Shown: positions 25,513-35,161, counted from the first letter of the stretch. The stretch is DNA of 64,000 nt from an uncultured Litoreibacter sp. (GCF_947501785.1 NZ_CANMXB010000001.1:1755048-1819047), one strand, 5' to 3'. The notes: a model not told the origin generated them from the letters alone. Numbers and translations: made by a program.

Positions 25513-25896
25513 TCAAATCACGATGACGGTGAAGATGGTCAGGATCAGCGAGCCCGCGATGACGGCGTAGCCCATCTTTTCCGCGGTCTCCAATTCCCAG
25601 CCATGCCCGCTATCCCAGATCAGGTGCCGGATGCCTGCGCAGAAATGGTACCAGACGGCCCAGAGCGACAGGAACAGCACCAAATCGCCGAACCACGAGG
25701 TCAGCACCGCGTCGGCGGTTGCGAAATATTCGGGGCCGTAGCTTGCCGCCAGAAACCACCAGACGATCAGGATTGCCGCGACCAACAGGGCATTCCCGGT
25801 GATCCGGGTCAGGATCGAGGTCATCGACGTCAGCTGGGGCCGGTAAATGGAAAGATGTGGGGAAAGCGGCCGATCCCCCCGGTTGACGTCTGCCAT
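25513..25896 (-). CDS. sdhC: Succinate dehydrogenase cytochrome b556 subunit
   Basis: 127 residues from the ATG giving MADVNRGDRPLSP; a longer frame exists but this start has a GAAGGA ribosome site and the normal SdhC N-terminus. Signatures: 'RPLSPHLSIYRPQLTSM' and 'ITGNALL', plus 'WYHFCAGIRHLIWD' with the heme-ligand His. Three transmembrane helices. First gene of the sdh operon. A pair of GTGATCAC sites lies 130-160 bases upstream. Confidence 0.93.
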   Translation of the reverse strand: MADVNRGDRPLSPHLSIYRPQLTSMTSILTRITGNALLVAAILIVWWFLAASYGPEYFATADAVLTSWFGDLVLFLSLWAVWYHFCAGIRHLIWDSGHGWELETAEKMGYAVIAGSLILTIFTVIVI

Positions 25897-26022
25897 GGCT
25901 GCGTCCTTCGTGTTGGCTACGATATTTGCTTCCCCGATGTTTAGAGCATTTGACGGCGGAGTCACGTGCTGCAACGCAGATTTGCGGGGCTTACGTACCG
26001 CATTTTCATCAAAAGTCGTGGA

Positions 26023-26055
26023 ATGTGATCACTGAATTTCAGGTCGTGATCACAA
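26023..26055. promoter_or_regulatory. Paired GTGATCAC sites upstream of sdhC
   Basis: Two GTGATCAC palindromes, ATGTGATCACTG (26023-26034) and TCGTGATCACAA (26044-26055), lie 21 bp centre to centre, two helical turns. The sucC promoter has the same pair at the same spacing, and the GntR gene start has the full palindrome TTGTGATCACAA. The second site covers the stop codon of the upstream VWA gene. Confidence 0.6.
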
Positions 26056-26745
26056 ATTTCCGGATTCTTGCAGCGGCGGCACCGCCGAAAGCTGTTTGGT
26101 GATTTCACGTAGCAGCTTCAGCCTGATCCGGTCAGGGTAGTCTTGAAAGTTATCGGCGCGAATAGCAAAGGAGCCGGGCCCAACAATGAGGTTGTCCTGG
26201 TAATACTCGGTCAATGTCTTGTCCGACTGCTCAATTGCCAAGCCGTTGACGGTAATGCCCGCCGCGCGCAGCTGCGCATGTATGGCGCGCGGCGCGATCC
26301 CTTCGTTGGATTTACCATCGCCCGACACATCAATAAGCTTGCGCTTGCATTGCGGCACCTCATCAAACGCGGCCTGCGCGAAAATCAGGGCTTCGCCGAT
26401 GGCCGTCGAGAAATTGCGCCAAATGCGCGGGGTGTTTTCAATGTCGTCCGCCAGTTGGTCAGTGTCGTCGAAGTTCTTCACATGCCGCCACGGGATAGAC
26501 ACACGTTGCCGCTGATTGCCGGTCCATTGCATCACAAGCACGGAGGCCTGTTTCAGCACCAGCGCCTCCGATATCGCGCCGTCGCGCAAAGCTTCCGCAA
26601 GCCCGCGCATCTGTGTCTCGAACTCACGATCGTCTACAGAGCCCGACACATCAACGGCCAAAACCAAAGCGACCTCGCAAGACACGGCAGGCAGCGCACC
26701 CAAAGACAGGGCCGTGGACAGAAAAAAGCTAGGCAACCACCGCAT
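26050..26745 (-). CDS. DUF1194 von Willebrand factor A-like secreted protein
   Basis: 231 residues: a signal peptide (about 1-22, before 'SCEVALVL'), then a VWA-like domain with the metal-binding MIDAS start 'AVDVSGSVDDREF', 'FSTAIGEAL' and 'KLIDVSGDGKSNEG'. This matches the DUF1194 family of periplasmic proteins common in alphaproteobacteria; its role is unknown. Its 3' end overlaps one of the sdh regulatory sites. Confidence 0.8.
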   Translation of the reverse strand: MRWLPSFFLSTALSLGALPAVSCEVALVLAVDVSGSVDDREFETQMRGLAEALRDGAISEALVLKQASVLVMQWTGNQRQRVSIPWRHVKNFDDTDQLADDIENTPRIWRNFSTAIGEALIFAQAAFDEVPQCKRKLIDVSGDGKSNEGIAPRAIHAQLRAAGITVNGLAIEQSDKTLTEYYQDNLIVGPGSFAIRADNFQDYPDRIRLKLLREITKQLSAVPPLQESGNL

Positions 26746-26814
26746 GGGGGGAGCCTAGCCTCAATTTTTCAATTTGAGCAGTCACAAAATTGCGTGGCCG
26801 CGTGCGCTGATCGC

Positions 26815-27036
26815 TTAGCGCTCCAGATCGTTGCCGTTGGAGTCTTTCATCGACCCCACGATGATCCGCACAAGATCGATCAACGCCCAGATACCAAGGC
26901 CGCCCAGCGTCACGATCATCAAGATCGCGGTGCCGTATTTGTTCAGGTAGAAGCGGTGCGCGCCGAACGTGCCCAAGAAGAAGCAAAGAAGGGCCGCGGG
27001 GACCATCTTTTTGACTGGTGCTGCTGTGTTTTCCAT
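26815..27036 (-). CDS. TM2 domain membrane protein
   Basis: 73 residues with two transmembrane segments joined by a short loop containing 'GAHRFYLNKYGTA', the TM2 signature (G-x-H-x-F-Y-L), and 'GIWALIDLVRI' after the second segment. Small inner-membrane proteins of unknown role. A second TM2 gene follows upstream on the same strand. Confidence 0.8.
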   Translation of the reverse strand: MENTAAPVKKMVPAALLCFFLGTFGAHRFYLNKYGTAILMIVTLGGLGIWALIDLVRIIVGSMKDSNGNDLER

Positions 27037-27062
27037 TGTCGTTCCCTCGTAATATCAAAAAT

Positions 27063-27344
27063 TCAAAGAGTGACCCTGCGGCCTTCCCCATCGTGCCATT
27101 TCTCGACAATCAACATGGAAAAAACGTAGATCGTGTGCGCCACATCGATCAGAAGCACCAGGATGCCGAGCAACGGTGCGTTGCCGAAAAACAAGACGCA
27201 AAACAGCAAAAACAACCCAAGGTCGAAAATGCCATGAACGATGTTGCCCAAATAGAAATGGTGGATACCGAGCGTGCCAAATATCCCGCAAAGGATAACC
27301 GCCACGCCGTAGGATTTCGGTGACTTCTCGTCCCTCACGTCCAT
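27063..27344 (-). CDS. TM2 domain membrane protein
   Basis: 93 residues from the ATG giving MDVRDEKSPK, chosen for its GGAG ribosome site 8 bases upstream. TM2-type core 'GIFGTLGIHHFYLGNIVHG' followed by hydrophobic segments and 'LLIDVAHTIYVF'. It is a diverged neighbour of the 73-residue TM2 protein, 26 bases away. No function known. Confidence 0.7.
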   Translation of the reverse strand: MDVRDEKSPKSYGVAVILCGIFGTLGIHHFYLGNIVHGIFDLGLFLLFCVLFFGNAPLLGILVLLIDVAHTIYVFSMLIVEKWHDGEGRRVTL

Positions 27345-27482
27345 ATGTCTGCTCCGCCAGTTCGACACGATTTAGTCGCGCTCTTTGTGGAGCCATATAT
27401 CCACACTTCCAGTCGCCATGAGAGAGTGTTCGGCGAATTTCCGGCGATTGATGCCATTTTGACTCAGGGTCAGCTTCAACCA

Positions 27483-28628
27483 TTACTGGATTTCCAATGA
27501 CCGCAGTATCTCGGCACCGATGCGTTCAATATGCGGCGCGATTTCGGCGTCTACCTCTTGCCGGTAGGTGATTGGCCCTTGGTCAGGCTCCGCCAGATCA
27601 GACAGAAAGGCGATCCGCTGGAATGTTGGCGGGTGGCTCATGTCGACGCTGTGATGCTCTTCCACCATCTTGTCGGTCAGTTTGGCCCGCTCTGCTGAGT
27701 CAACGTTAGTTACCGCCTTGGTGATGCGGGCGTAAAATGCGGTCCCGTCTTTGACATAGGACGGAACCAGCCCTCGCAACTCGGCATCGACCAGAGGGAT
27801 AAGCGCCAGCTTGGACAACATGGACGTCGCGCTGCCCACACCACCCGCCCGTGTGCTGACCGCGTCAGCCAGATATTCAGACCGCTGGCTATCGGCAAAG
27901 GTCAAGCGGGTCAGCACCGACCAAATTGTCCCCACGATGCCGCGCAGTATCCCCATGATGCCATCGGCAAACATTTCAGAGCCGTCGCGTTCGCGTAGCA
28001 GATAGCCCTCATGGTCGAAAATTTCGCTGTCGCCAAACAAGTAGTACCACCGTTCCAGGGCCGAGAGCGCCAGACTCAATATGCCACTGCGGGCCACATC
28101 GTTGTTGACCATATGTGCCATCTCATGGGCGATGACGCTGACCCGTTCCTGCGGCGTTGCAATGACCCAAAGGCCCAGCCCGATGCCCATGGCCCGCTCG
28201 CCGCGATGCTCCGTGTAGAAGGCGTTAATGTCATCCGTGATGTAGATCAGTGTCAGCGGCTTCGCCCCGATCCGCGCGCCAACCTCATCGCAAAGCGCGA
28301 ACAGCTCGGGCAGGTCCTCGCGCCTAAAGCCTCCTTCGGGCAGCTTGCGCGACCACGGGAAAACGTACACGCCGCACGCCGTCAGCACTCCGCCGATCAC
28401 CAATGTTATCAGATTTGGAAAATCCAGCGTGACGACGTAGAGCCCTAACAAGAGCATCGCAATTGGAGTGGCCAAGATGAGCGCCGCGAGCGCCTTGGCG
28501 ACTCGCACGCTGGGTTGCAAGGTTGAGAAGGTGCCCGCCTCGAAATCAGCGCGGGCCTTGCGAAACAGCTGTTCGCCGATGCGGGTATGCGCTGCGCGCT
28601 TCCAAGCTTCGATGCGGGACAACACCAT
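27483..28628 (-). CDS. M48 family zinc metalloprotease (HtpX-like)
   Basis: 381 residues. Two adjacent transmembrane segments (about 44-90), then a catalytic domain with 'SVIAHEMAHMVNND' (HExxH zinc site) and 'SEYLADAVSTRAGG' (third zinc ligand Glu and family motif). Hydrophobic stretches between these suggest more membrane contact. HtpX-like peptidases degrade damaged membrane proteins. The stop lies one base before the mch stop region boundary on the same strand, so it is probably the last gene of the mcl2-mch transcription unit. Confidence 0.8.
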   Translation of the reverse strand: MVLSRIEAWKRAAHTRIGEQLFRKARADFEAGTFSTLQPSVRVAKALAALILATPIAMLLLGLYVVTLDFPNLITLVIGGVLTACGVYVFPWSRKLPEGGFRREDLPELFALCDEVGARIGAKPLTLIYITDDINAFYTEHRGERAMGIGLGLWVIATPQERVSVIAHEMAHMVNNDVARSGILSLALSALERWYYLFGDSEIFDHEGYLLRERDGSEMFADGIMGILRGIVGTIWSVLTRLTFADSQRSEYLADAVSTRAGGVGSATSMLSKLALIPLVDAELRGLVPSYVKDGTAFYARITKAVTNVDSAERAKLTDKMVEEHHSVDMSHPPTFQRIAFLSDLAEPDQGPITYRQEVDAEIAPHIERIGAEILRSLEIQ

Positions 28629-28629
28629 C

Positions 28630-29667
28630 CTAGACCGGCATCAGCGCCCAATAGTCCAGATCAAGCAGCACATCGGGCAGGTATTTCCCATCCTCTCCTT
28701 TGAGCGAGAACATCTCTGCCCCTACCCGTTGAGCGACCAGCCGTAGCCGGATAGCCCCCACGCCGGGGGCAACGGTTTGGGCGATGTCCAGCACCTCGGA
28801 CCAGGCTTTGACGGTATCGCCGCTGAAACAGGGATTGGCATGCGCGCCAGCGTTCAGCCCCACAATCATTGCGGCATTGGCCAATCCGTTGAAGCTGAGG
28901 GCGCGGGCCATGGAAATAATGTGCCCGCCATATATCAGCCGCCGTCCGTCTTCCCGCGCGGTTGCATCGAAATGGACCTTGGCCGTGTTTTGCCACATGC
29001 GCGTGGCCAACATATGCTCAGCCTCTTCGATGGTGACCCCATCAACATGGTCAATACGCTCGCCAATCTCATAATCGCCCAGCCGATGCGGCTCGCCGGA
29101 TTGTCCATAGTTATAGCCACTGAGATCAAGGCCCTCCGGAATGACAAGGTGATCCGGATTTAGAGCTGCGGCGAGATCAGGCATCACGGTTTTCGGCGCG
29201 GGCGCATCGACATCGCGCTTACGCACCATCACCCATCGGACATATTCCAAGACCACGTCACCCAACTGGTTTTCACCTGTGGTGCGCACCCACACCACGC
29301 CGGTTTTGCCGTTGGAATTCTGCTTCAGCCCAACCACCTCAGAGCGAGACACCAGCGTGTCGCCCGCATGGACCGGTTTGAGGAACCGACCCTCGGCATA
29401 GCCCAGATTTGCAACGGCATTCAGCGATATGTCAGGCACGGTTTTGCCAAACACCGTATGGAACGCAATCAGGTCGTCAAGCGGCGCCTCGGCCAAGCCG
29501 CAGTTGCGCGCAAACGCGTCGGAGGAATAGATCGCATGCCGCGCGGGATATAGCGCGTGATACATCGCCCGCTCCCCGCCGGACAATGTGCGCGGAACAC
29601 CATGGTGGATCACCTGGCCAATGGAATAGTCTTCAAAGAACCACCCCGCATTCGTCTTCGCCGCCAT
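28630..29667 (-). CDS. mch: Mesaconyl-CoA hydratase (MaoC-like, double hot-dog)
   Basis: 345 residues from the ATG; the preceding codon is TTG and a one-base overlap (TGATG) ties it to the gene before. Two hot-dog halves are apparent: 'FEDYSIGQVIHHG' with 'RTLSGGERAMYHALYP', and 'HRLGDYEIGERIDH' with 'GGHIISMARALSFNGL'. This layout fits mesaconyl-C1-CoA hydratase, which interconverts mesaconyl-CoA and beta-methylmalyl-CoA in the ethylmalonyl-CoA pathway. The malyl-CoA lyase/thioesterase homologue upstream in the same unit supports this. Confidence 0.85.
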   Translation of the reverse strand: MAAKTNAGWFFEDYSIGQVIHHGVPRTLSGGERAMYHALYPARHAIYSSDAFARNCGLAEAPLDDLIAFHTVFGKTVPDISLNAVANLGYAEGRFLKPVHAGDTLVSRSEVVGLKQNSNGKTGVVWVRTTGENQLGDVVLEYVRWVMVRKRDVDAPAPKTVMPDLAAALNPDHLVIPEGLDLSGYNYGQSGEPHRLGDYEIGERIDHVDGVTIEEAEHMLATRMWQNTAKVHFDATAREDGRRLIYGGHIISMARALSFNGLANAAMIVGLNAGAHANPCFSGDTVKAWSEVLDIAQTVAPGVGAIRLRLVAQRVGAEMFSLKGEDGKYLPDVLLDLDYWALMPV

Positions 29668-29870
29668 CAATGCGCACCCAGTTTGGTGTCAGGCGAATAG
29701 GTGCCCTCCACTTCTTTGACGACCGACTGACCGCAGCGCATGACGCCAGCTTTGTGATCCCACGTTTGCGTGGGGGAGCCGTAAAGCTCCCACCCTTTGT
29801 TCAACGCATCTGTCACCTTGTGACAGAAGGCCGAGGTGTCTTCCTCGCTCAGAAACCGATAGAGCTTCAT
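29667..29870 (-). CDS. DUF1737-type small protein
   Basis: 67 residues from the ATG giving MKLYRFLSEED, with a strong GGAGGAT ribosome site. The pattern 'KVTDALNKGWELYGSPTQTWD' is typical of DUF1737 proteins, short cytosolic proteins without a known role. It starts one base after the nnrU-like stop and overlaps the mch start by one base, so it is embedded in the mcl2-mch unit. Confidence 0.7.
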   Translation of the reverse strand: MKLYRFLSEEDTSAFCHKVTDALNKGWELYGSPTQTWDHKAGVMRCGQSVVKEVEGTYSPDTKLGAH

Positions 29871-29871
29871 G

Positions 29872-30441
29872 TTATCCTCCGAATGGCGACACGCCGAGCC
29901 ATGTGTGTATGCCGGCAACCACGCTGAACAGCACCAGCGCGATTACGACCAGGATGATCTCGGATTTGGCAGGTGCTTGGGGCGGGACGGTCCAGGGTCC
30001 CTCCGCCTTGTTGATCAATGGTATCGATACGGCGGCCCAGACCAGCAACCCGCCAAACAGGATGACCGACGCCATGTCACCGTTTACCAACAGGTGAGCC
30101 ACTGTCCAAACCATAAACCCAGCCAGCTGCGGATGCCGGATCTTGGTCCCGATCCAGACCTTGTCGGCCTTCCGCGCACTCGCCCCGTAAATGTAGAAGG
30201 CCAGCAGCATCAGCAGATTGTTGATGCCCTTGAAGAAAGACGGAGGTTCCCAGACAGGAATGAAATCAGCCTGCCGGTAGCCGATGACCATCAACACGAC
30301 CGACACCACAATCAGCACCGCGATCAGGCCTTTGGACACCTCCCCCATCTTGTCGGTCATCGCGTCCCGCGCGTTCGGAGCCACGCGCCGCAGCAAGTGT
30401 ACGGCCACCCAAATCAAAAGTCCAAAAATGAGCAACGCCAT
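29872..30441 (-). CDS. NnrU family membrane protein
   Basis: 189 residues, six or so transmembrane helices. 'LLIFGLLIWVAVHLLRR' at the start, and 'IRHPQLAGFMVWTVAHLLVNGD' near residue 100, are hallmarks of NnrU (related to the isoprenylcysteine methyltransferase-like fold). NnrU was named from nitric-oxide-reduction gene neighbourhoods, but its function is unclear. It lies 3 bases after the malyl-CoA lyase-type gene. Confidence 0.8.
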   Translation of the reverse strand: MALLIFGLLIWVAVHLLRRVAPNARDAMTDKMGEVSKGLIAVLIVVSVVLMVIGYRQADFIPVWEPPSFFKGINNLLMLLAFYIYGASARKADKVWIGTKIRHPQLAGFMVWTVAHLLVNGDMASVILFGGLLVWAAVSIPLINKAEGPWTVPPQAPAKSEIILVVIALVLFSVVAGIHTWLGVSPFGG

Positions 30442-30444
30442 GGT

Positions 30445-31308
30445 CTAACCCTCCAATTGCGCAATCGCCTCCGATTGGGCGAGGATGCGCTTCGCGGTCA
30501 CTACGTGCAGGTTTTCCACGATTTTACCATCAAGAACCGCGACGCCCTGCCCCGCTGACGCAGCGTCTTCGAAGGCGGCGATTTGGCGGCGTGCCGTATC
30601 AATCTCCTGCTCTGAGGGTCCAAATATCTCGTTGGCGACGGCTACCTGCGCAGGATGGATTAGCGTTTTGCCGTCAAAGCCGAAGCCCCGTCCTTCGACG
30701 CATTCCGCGCGCAGCCCGTCCTCGTCCTTGAAGGCGTTGTAGACGCCATCGACGCAAAGCAGCCCTTCGGCGCGGGCCGCAAGAAGGCACAATTGCAAGC
30801 TGGTGGTCATCGCGGCACGTCCATCACTGCCAAGATCCTTGGCCAGATCATTTGTGCCCAGCACAAACCCTTCCATCCGTCGGGCGGCCGCGATTTCCGA
30901 GGCATTCAGGATGCCGCGCGGGGTCTCCATCATCGCCCAAATCGTGGATTGCGCGGCCGCGGGTATGTCGTCCATCAAATCAGCCAGGGCTTCCACATCC
31001 GCAGCGCCATTTACTTTCGGCAGCAAGATTGCGTCCGGCGCGGCAGCGGCAATGACCTGCAGATCCTCAGCCCCCCAAACGGTATCAAATCCGTTAATGC
31101 GGGCGATGCGGCGACGGGGGCCATAATCGGCGCTTCGCAACCTCTCAGCCAGCAAGTCACGCGCAGCTTCCTTTTCGTCGGGCGCGACTGCGTCCTCAAG
31201 ATCAAAGATGATTGCGTCCACAGGCAGGCCTTGCGCCTTCTCCAAGGCGCGCGCATTCGAACCCGGTATGTAGAGGACCGACCGGCAGGGCCCAGAGTAA
31301 CGTTCCAT
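30445..31308 (-). CDS. mcl2: HpcH/HpaI (CitE-like) protein, probable (3S)-malyl-CoA thioesterase
   Basis: 287 residues, CitE-like TIM barrel: 'SVLYIPGSNARALEKA', 'IIFDLEDAVAPDEK', 'RINGFDTVWG', 'ILLPKVNGA', 'AMMETPRGILNA' (metal-binding Glu), and 'GKTLIHPAQVAVAN'. Length and sequence are closer to the Rhodobacter Mcl2-type (3S)-malyl-CoA thioesterase than to the longer (about 318 residues) Mcl1 malyl-CoA/beta-methylmalyl-CoA lyase. Either way it belongs to the last steps of the ethylmalonyl-CoA pathway. It is first in the unit ending in mch and carries the shared CTGC-N3-GCAG motif 70 bases upstream. Confidence 0.75.
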   Translation of the reverse strand: MERYSGPCRSVLYIPGSNARALEKAQGLPVDAIIFDLEDAVAPDEKEAARDLLAERLRSADYGPRRRIARINGFDTVWGAEDLQVIAAAAPDAILLPKVNGAADVEALADLMDDIPAAAQSTIWAMMETPRGILNASEIAAARRMEGFVLGTNDLAKDLGSDGRAAMTTSLQLCLLAARAEGLLCVDGVYNAFKDEDGLRAECVEGRGFGFDGKTLIHPAQVAVANEIFGPSEQEIDTARRQIAAFEDAASAGQGVAVLDGKIVENLHVVTAKRILAQSEAIAQLEG

Positions 31309-31377
31309 AAGTCTTACCCGTTCTTTTTGTTATTTTGTTATCCACCACATGGGCCGCGCGGCTGCAACCCCGTTTTG

Positions 31378-31388
31378 CTGCATCGCAG
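31378..31388 (-). promoter_or_regulatory. CTGC-N3-GCAG motif upstream of mcl2
   Basis: In gene orientation it reads TTCTGC-GAT-GCAGCA, 70 bases before the ATG. It is the third occurrence of the motif, after ccr and ecm. The surrounding intergenic DNA (31309-31621, 313 bases) holds the divergent promoters of mcl2 and the small secreted protein gene; no other gene is seen there. Confidence 0.45.
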
Positions 31389-31621
31389 AAGGTTGACGTA
31401 ACGGATCAAATTTTCCGCATGAAGTGCAGAAATCGCGAAGCTGCGGTCGCACCGTTAACCTTAACTTGGCGATTGGGGCTCAGGCTGAACAAAGTTGCGG
31501 TGACCCCCATGGGGCCCCTCCGCGCAAAATACTGTCACAGCATGAGCCGCCCAAACGCCTCGTGTTTCATCAATGGAGCAGGTCCCACTGGCGCCAAGGC
31601 GCCCAAACAAAGGTACAAAAA

Positions 31622-31942
31622 ATGAAACAGCAATTCATCGCACTCTCGCTCGGCTTTGTTGCCGTCCTCGCTGCCTCGCAAATGACTATGGCACAATCCA
31701 ATAACCGCTGCGCGGAACGTCAGGTCGTTCTTGATCGGCTCAGCGGCAAATTCGGCGAGGCGCGCCAATCCATCGGGATGGCGCCCAACAACACCGTCGT
31801 GGAAATGTTTGCATCTGCGGCGTCCGGCACATGGACCATCACCGTTACTCACCCAAACGGCGTGACGTGCATGGTTGCCGCGGGCACCGCGTTCGAGCAG
31901 GTTGACGAAGAATTGCCCGCTTCACTTGGTGATCCGGCCTAG
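31622..31942 (+). CDS. Small secreted protein of unknown function
   Basis: 106 residues from the ATG giving MKQQFIALSLG. A clear signal peptide ends near 'TMAQSNN' (about residue 24). The mature part has two Cys residues ('NRCAER' and 'VTCMVA') that could pair, and a 'SGTWTITVTHPNG' beta-type segment. No family recognised with certainty. It ends 4 bases inside the convergent TauE/SafE gene. Confidence 0.65.
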   Translation: MKQQFIALSLGFVAVLAASQMTMAQSNNRCAERQVVLDRLSGKFGEARQSIGMAPNNTVVEMFASAASGTWTITVTHPNGVTCMVAAGTAFEQVDEELPASLGDPA

Positions 31943-32691
31943 GTCAGGCCGTCCAAGATCAGCTTTCCCCCCGCGCCCAGCAGCAGGACATAGGTGATCA
32001 AAAAGAAGATGCGCTCCGGCATGGCCCGGTGCGCATAGACCCCAACGGCGCAGCCGACCAGCGCCGGGCCCACCATGATCAGGTCGGCCCTAAACGTCTC
32101 CCAGGTGAACACCCCCAGAAAGGCGTAAGGCACGGCTTTTGCCGCGTTGATGAACCAGAAGGCCAGCACGGTCGTGGACTGATAAGTGGTCTTATCCAAC
32201 CCTTTGCTCAACAGATACATCGCCGATGGCGGCCCTCCGGCGTGGCTGACGAAGCTGGTGAACCCGGTAACCGCTCCGGCAAACAGCCCGGTGCGTTTGG
32301 ACAGGGGTTTGGGCGACACGTACAACCACCCGCGGCTTCTTGCGACCTGGAAGGCGACGAATAGCACTGAAATGGTGCCGATCAGAACCCGCAGGACATC
32401 GGCGTTTGCCACCCGGTAAAGCAACGTTCCCAGCACTATCCCGGGCACCGCCCCGATCATCAGGGCCATGGCGGCGTCACGGTCCCACCGCTTCCAGTAG
32501 GGACGCAGCGTTGCCAGGTCCACGACCATCAGCAGCGGGAGCATGATCCCCAAGGCCATGCCAGGCGGGATGACCAGCGCCAGCATTGCCGTGGCCACAA
32601 AAGCAGCACCCCCGCCAAAGCCACCCTTGGCAACCCCCGCGATGAAGGCTGCGGGAATAGCCACACTTAGAAAGGTCGCGTCAAACTCCAT
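31939..32691 (-). CDS. TauE/SafE family anion exporter (second copy)
   Basis: 250 residues, about eight transmembrane helices. Family features: 'FIAGVAKGGFGGGAAFVATAML' in the first half and 'GAVTGFTSFVSHAGGPPSAMYLL' in the second. It is of a different subgroup from the exporter at 1318-2235. The substrate is unknown; sulfite or sulfonate export would fit the sulfonate genes elsewhere in the window, but there is no direct link. Confidence 0.8.
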   Translation of the reverse strand: MEFDATFLSVAIPAAFIAGVAKGGFGGGAAFVATAMLALVIPPGMALGIMLPLLMVVDLATLRPYWKRWDRDAAMALMIGAVPGIVLGTLLYRVANADVLRVLIGTISVLFVAFQVARSRGWLYVSPKPLSKRTGLFAGAVTGFTSFVSHAGGPPSAMYLLSKGLDKTTYQSTTVLAFWFINAAKAVPYAFLGVFTWETFRADLIMVGPALVGCAVGVYAHRAMPERIFFLITYVLLLGAGGKLILDGLT

Positions 32692-32709
32692 GACGCGACC
32701 ATTAGTGCA

Positions 32710-33912
32710 TTACTTGGAATGCGCAACCGGCGTCGGGGTTTCCCTAGCCTTCATCCAGCTGTTTGCCTGCAGCAGGCCCCAAGCCGCCGGGATTGCAGCC
32801 AATCCGCCCAACGCATATGCCATCGGCTCGTCCGCAAAGCTTTCAAACATCTGCGTGTAGGCGTGGATGCCCAAAAAGGTCAGCGACGCGTTGAACAGCC
32901 CGCGGCGCGTGGTCATGGCCGACCAGGCAATCAGGCCCATCAGCAGCAGCGCCCAAACCACCGAATATACCTCTTCGCTGATGGTGAACGCGGTTTCGCG
33001 AAATGCGTCCAGCGCTGCATGGTAGGCTTCGGAATTCTGGTATCCGAAGTCGCGATATTGCGGCCCCCACATGTAGCGGCCCACCTCGTCGCCCCACAAG
33101 CTGCCGACCAGAAAGCACAGGTTCATCACGATGAACGCCAGCATGACAGCTATGTTGAGGTGACGCCCCACGCGCGGCTTGATGCGGCTGGCAAGCCATG
33201 TGAAGCCGGCAACAAGGCTGCCCATCTGCAAAATGCTGAGCGTGGATTCGTATGAGTAGAAAGCGTAGGACGCGTGCCAATAGGTCGTAGACGTATCAAG
33301 CACCTGCGCGAACGGCACGATGGCCAGAGCGCTGACCAACCGAACATCCAGCGCAATCCCAAGGGCAAAGGTCAAACCCGCGGCGTAAAGGTAGAACAGC
33401 ATTGCACCGACGCCCTCAAACTCAAACCCTATGACACCCCCGAGATGAATGGCCGCCCCCATCAAGGTGATCGCACCGGTCAGGAACCCCAGTCCTTCGG
33501 GGACTTTGCGGTACAAGGCGTAGCTGCCGATCATGGCCGCCCCGCCCAATCCAGTCATCGCCCAGGCGGCGATTGCCTCATAGTTGTCGACAAGTTCGAA
33601 AGTGGCCCCGCCAAGCAGCATGCCCGCACCGATCAACGCGGCGGCATTGCCAAACATGGAAAAACGGTCCGCCCCGCGCAACAGCAGCATAAGCCCCAAA
33701 ACAAGCGCTATGCCGCCCGTGACGGCAACGGACAGTGGGTCCGCCAGCCAAAAGATAAATCCTAGGGTGGCCGCCAGGATGCCGCCGGTGAGAAAAAGGT
33801 TGATGGCCAGGGTGATCATAGTGTCTCGCGACCGGATCTGAATTTCTTTCACCTGCGAGGGGTTCAAAATTCCATCCGACAAAAGTTGATCGGTATTCGC
33901 TAAATAGGCCAT
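32710..33912 (-). CDS. Polytopic membrane protein, DUF2157-like
   Basis: 400 residues from the ATG giving MAYLANTDQLL, with an AAAGGA ribosome site; a start ten codons upstream would fall in an operator-like palindrome. A short N-terminal cytosolic helix ('LLSDGILNPSQVKEIQ') is followed by ten or more transmembrane segments. This layout matches DUF2157/DUF4401-type membrane proteins of unknown role. The gene starts just below an elaborate double palindrome, so it is probably tightly regulated. Confidence 0.65.
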   Translation of the reverse strand: MAYLANTDQLLSDGILNPSQVKEIQIRSRDTMITLAINLFLTGGILAATLGFIFWLADPLSVAVTGGIALVLGLMLLLRGADRFSMFGNAAALIGAGMLLGGATFELVDNYEAIAAWAMTGLGGAAMIGSYALYRKVPEGLGFLTGAITLMGAAIHLGGVIGFEFEGVGAMLFYLYAAGLTFALGIALDVRLVSALAIVPFAQVLDTSTTYWHASYAFYSYESTLSILQMGSLVAGFTWLASRIKPRVGRHLNIAVMLAFIVMNLCFLVGSLWGDEVGRYMWGPQYRDFGYQNSEAYHAALDAFRETAFTISEEVYSVVWALLLMGLIAWSAMTTRRGLFNASLTFLGIHAYTQMFESFADEPMAYALGGLAAIPAAWGLLQANSWMKARETPTPVAHSK

Positions 33913-33928
33913 CTCACGATTCCTTTTT

Positions 33929-33973
33929 TGAACGGTGTTCACAAATATCTAGCTGATATTTGAACGCCGTTCA
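33929..33973. promoter_or_regulatory. Composite operator: two TGAAC-N3-GTTCA sites around a central palindrome
   Basis: Perfect TGAAC-GGT-GTTCA (33929-33941) and TGAAC-GCC-GTTCA (33961-33973) lie 32 bp apart centre to centre. Between them sits AAATATC-TAGCT-GATATTT (33943-33961), centred one base away from the midpoint of the pair. The array is 17 bases upstream of the DUF2157-like start, in the divergent interval shared with mdh. This looks like a TetR-type operator pair; the regulator is not identified. Confidence 0.6.
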
Positions 33974-34009
33974 AGAAAAACTTTGAATCATCCTTGTGGT
34001 AATTGATGA

Positions 34010-35125
<1,116 letters not shown>

Positions 35126-35133
35126 CACTTTCC

Positions 35134-35161
35134 GATGCGGGCTGCTCAGGCGGCCCGCATC
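35134..35161 (+). terminator. Hairpin after mdh
   Basis: A perfect 9-bp stem (GATGCGGGC/GCCCGCATC) with a 10-base loop begins 8 bases after the mdh stop. No U-tract follows, so it may be a weak terminator or an mRNA-stabilising hairpin rather than a full intrinsic terminator. Confidence 0.4.
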
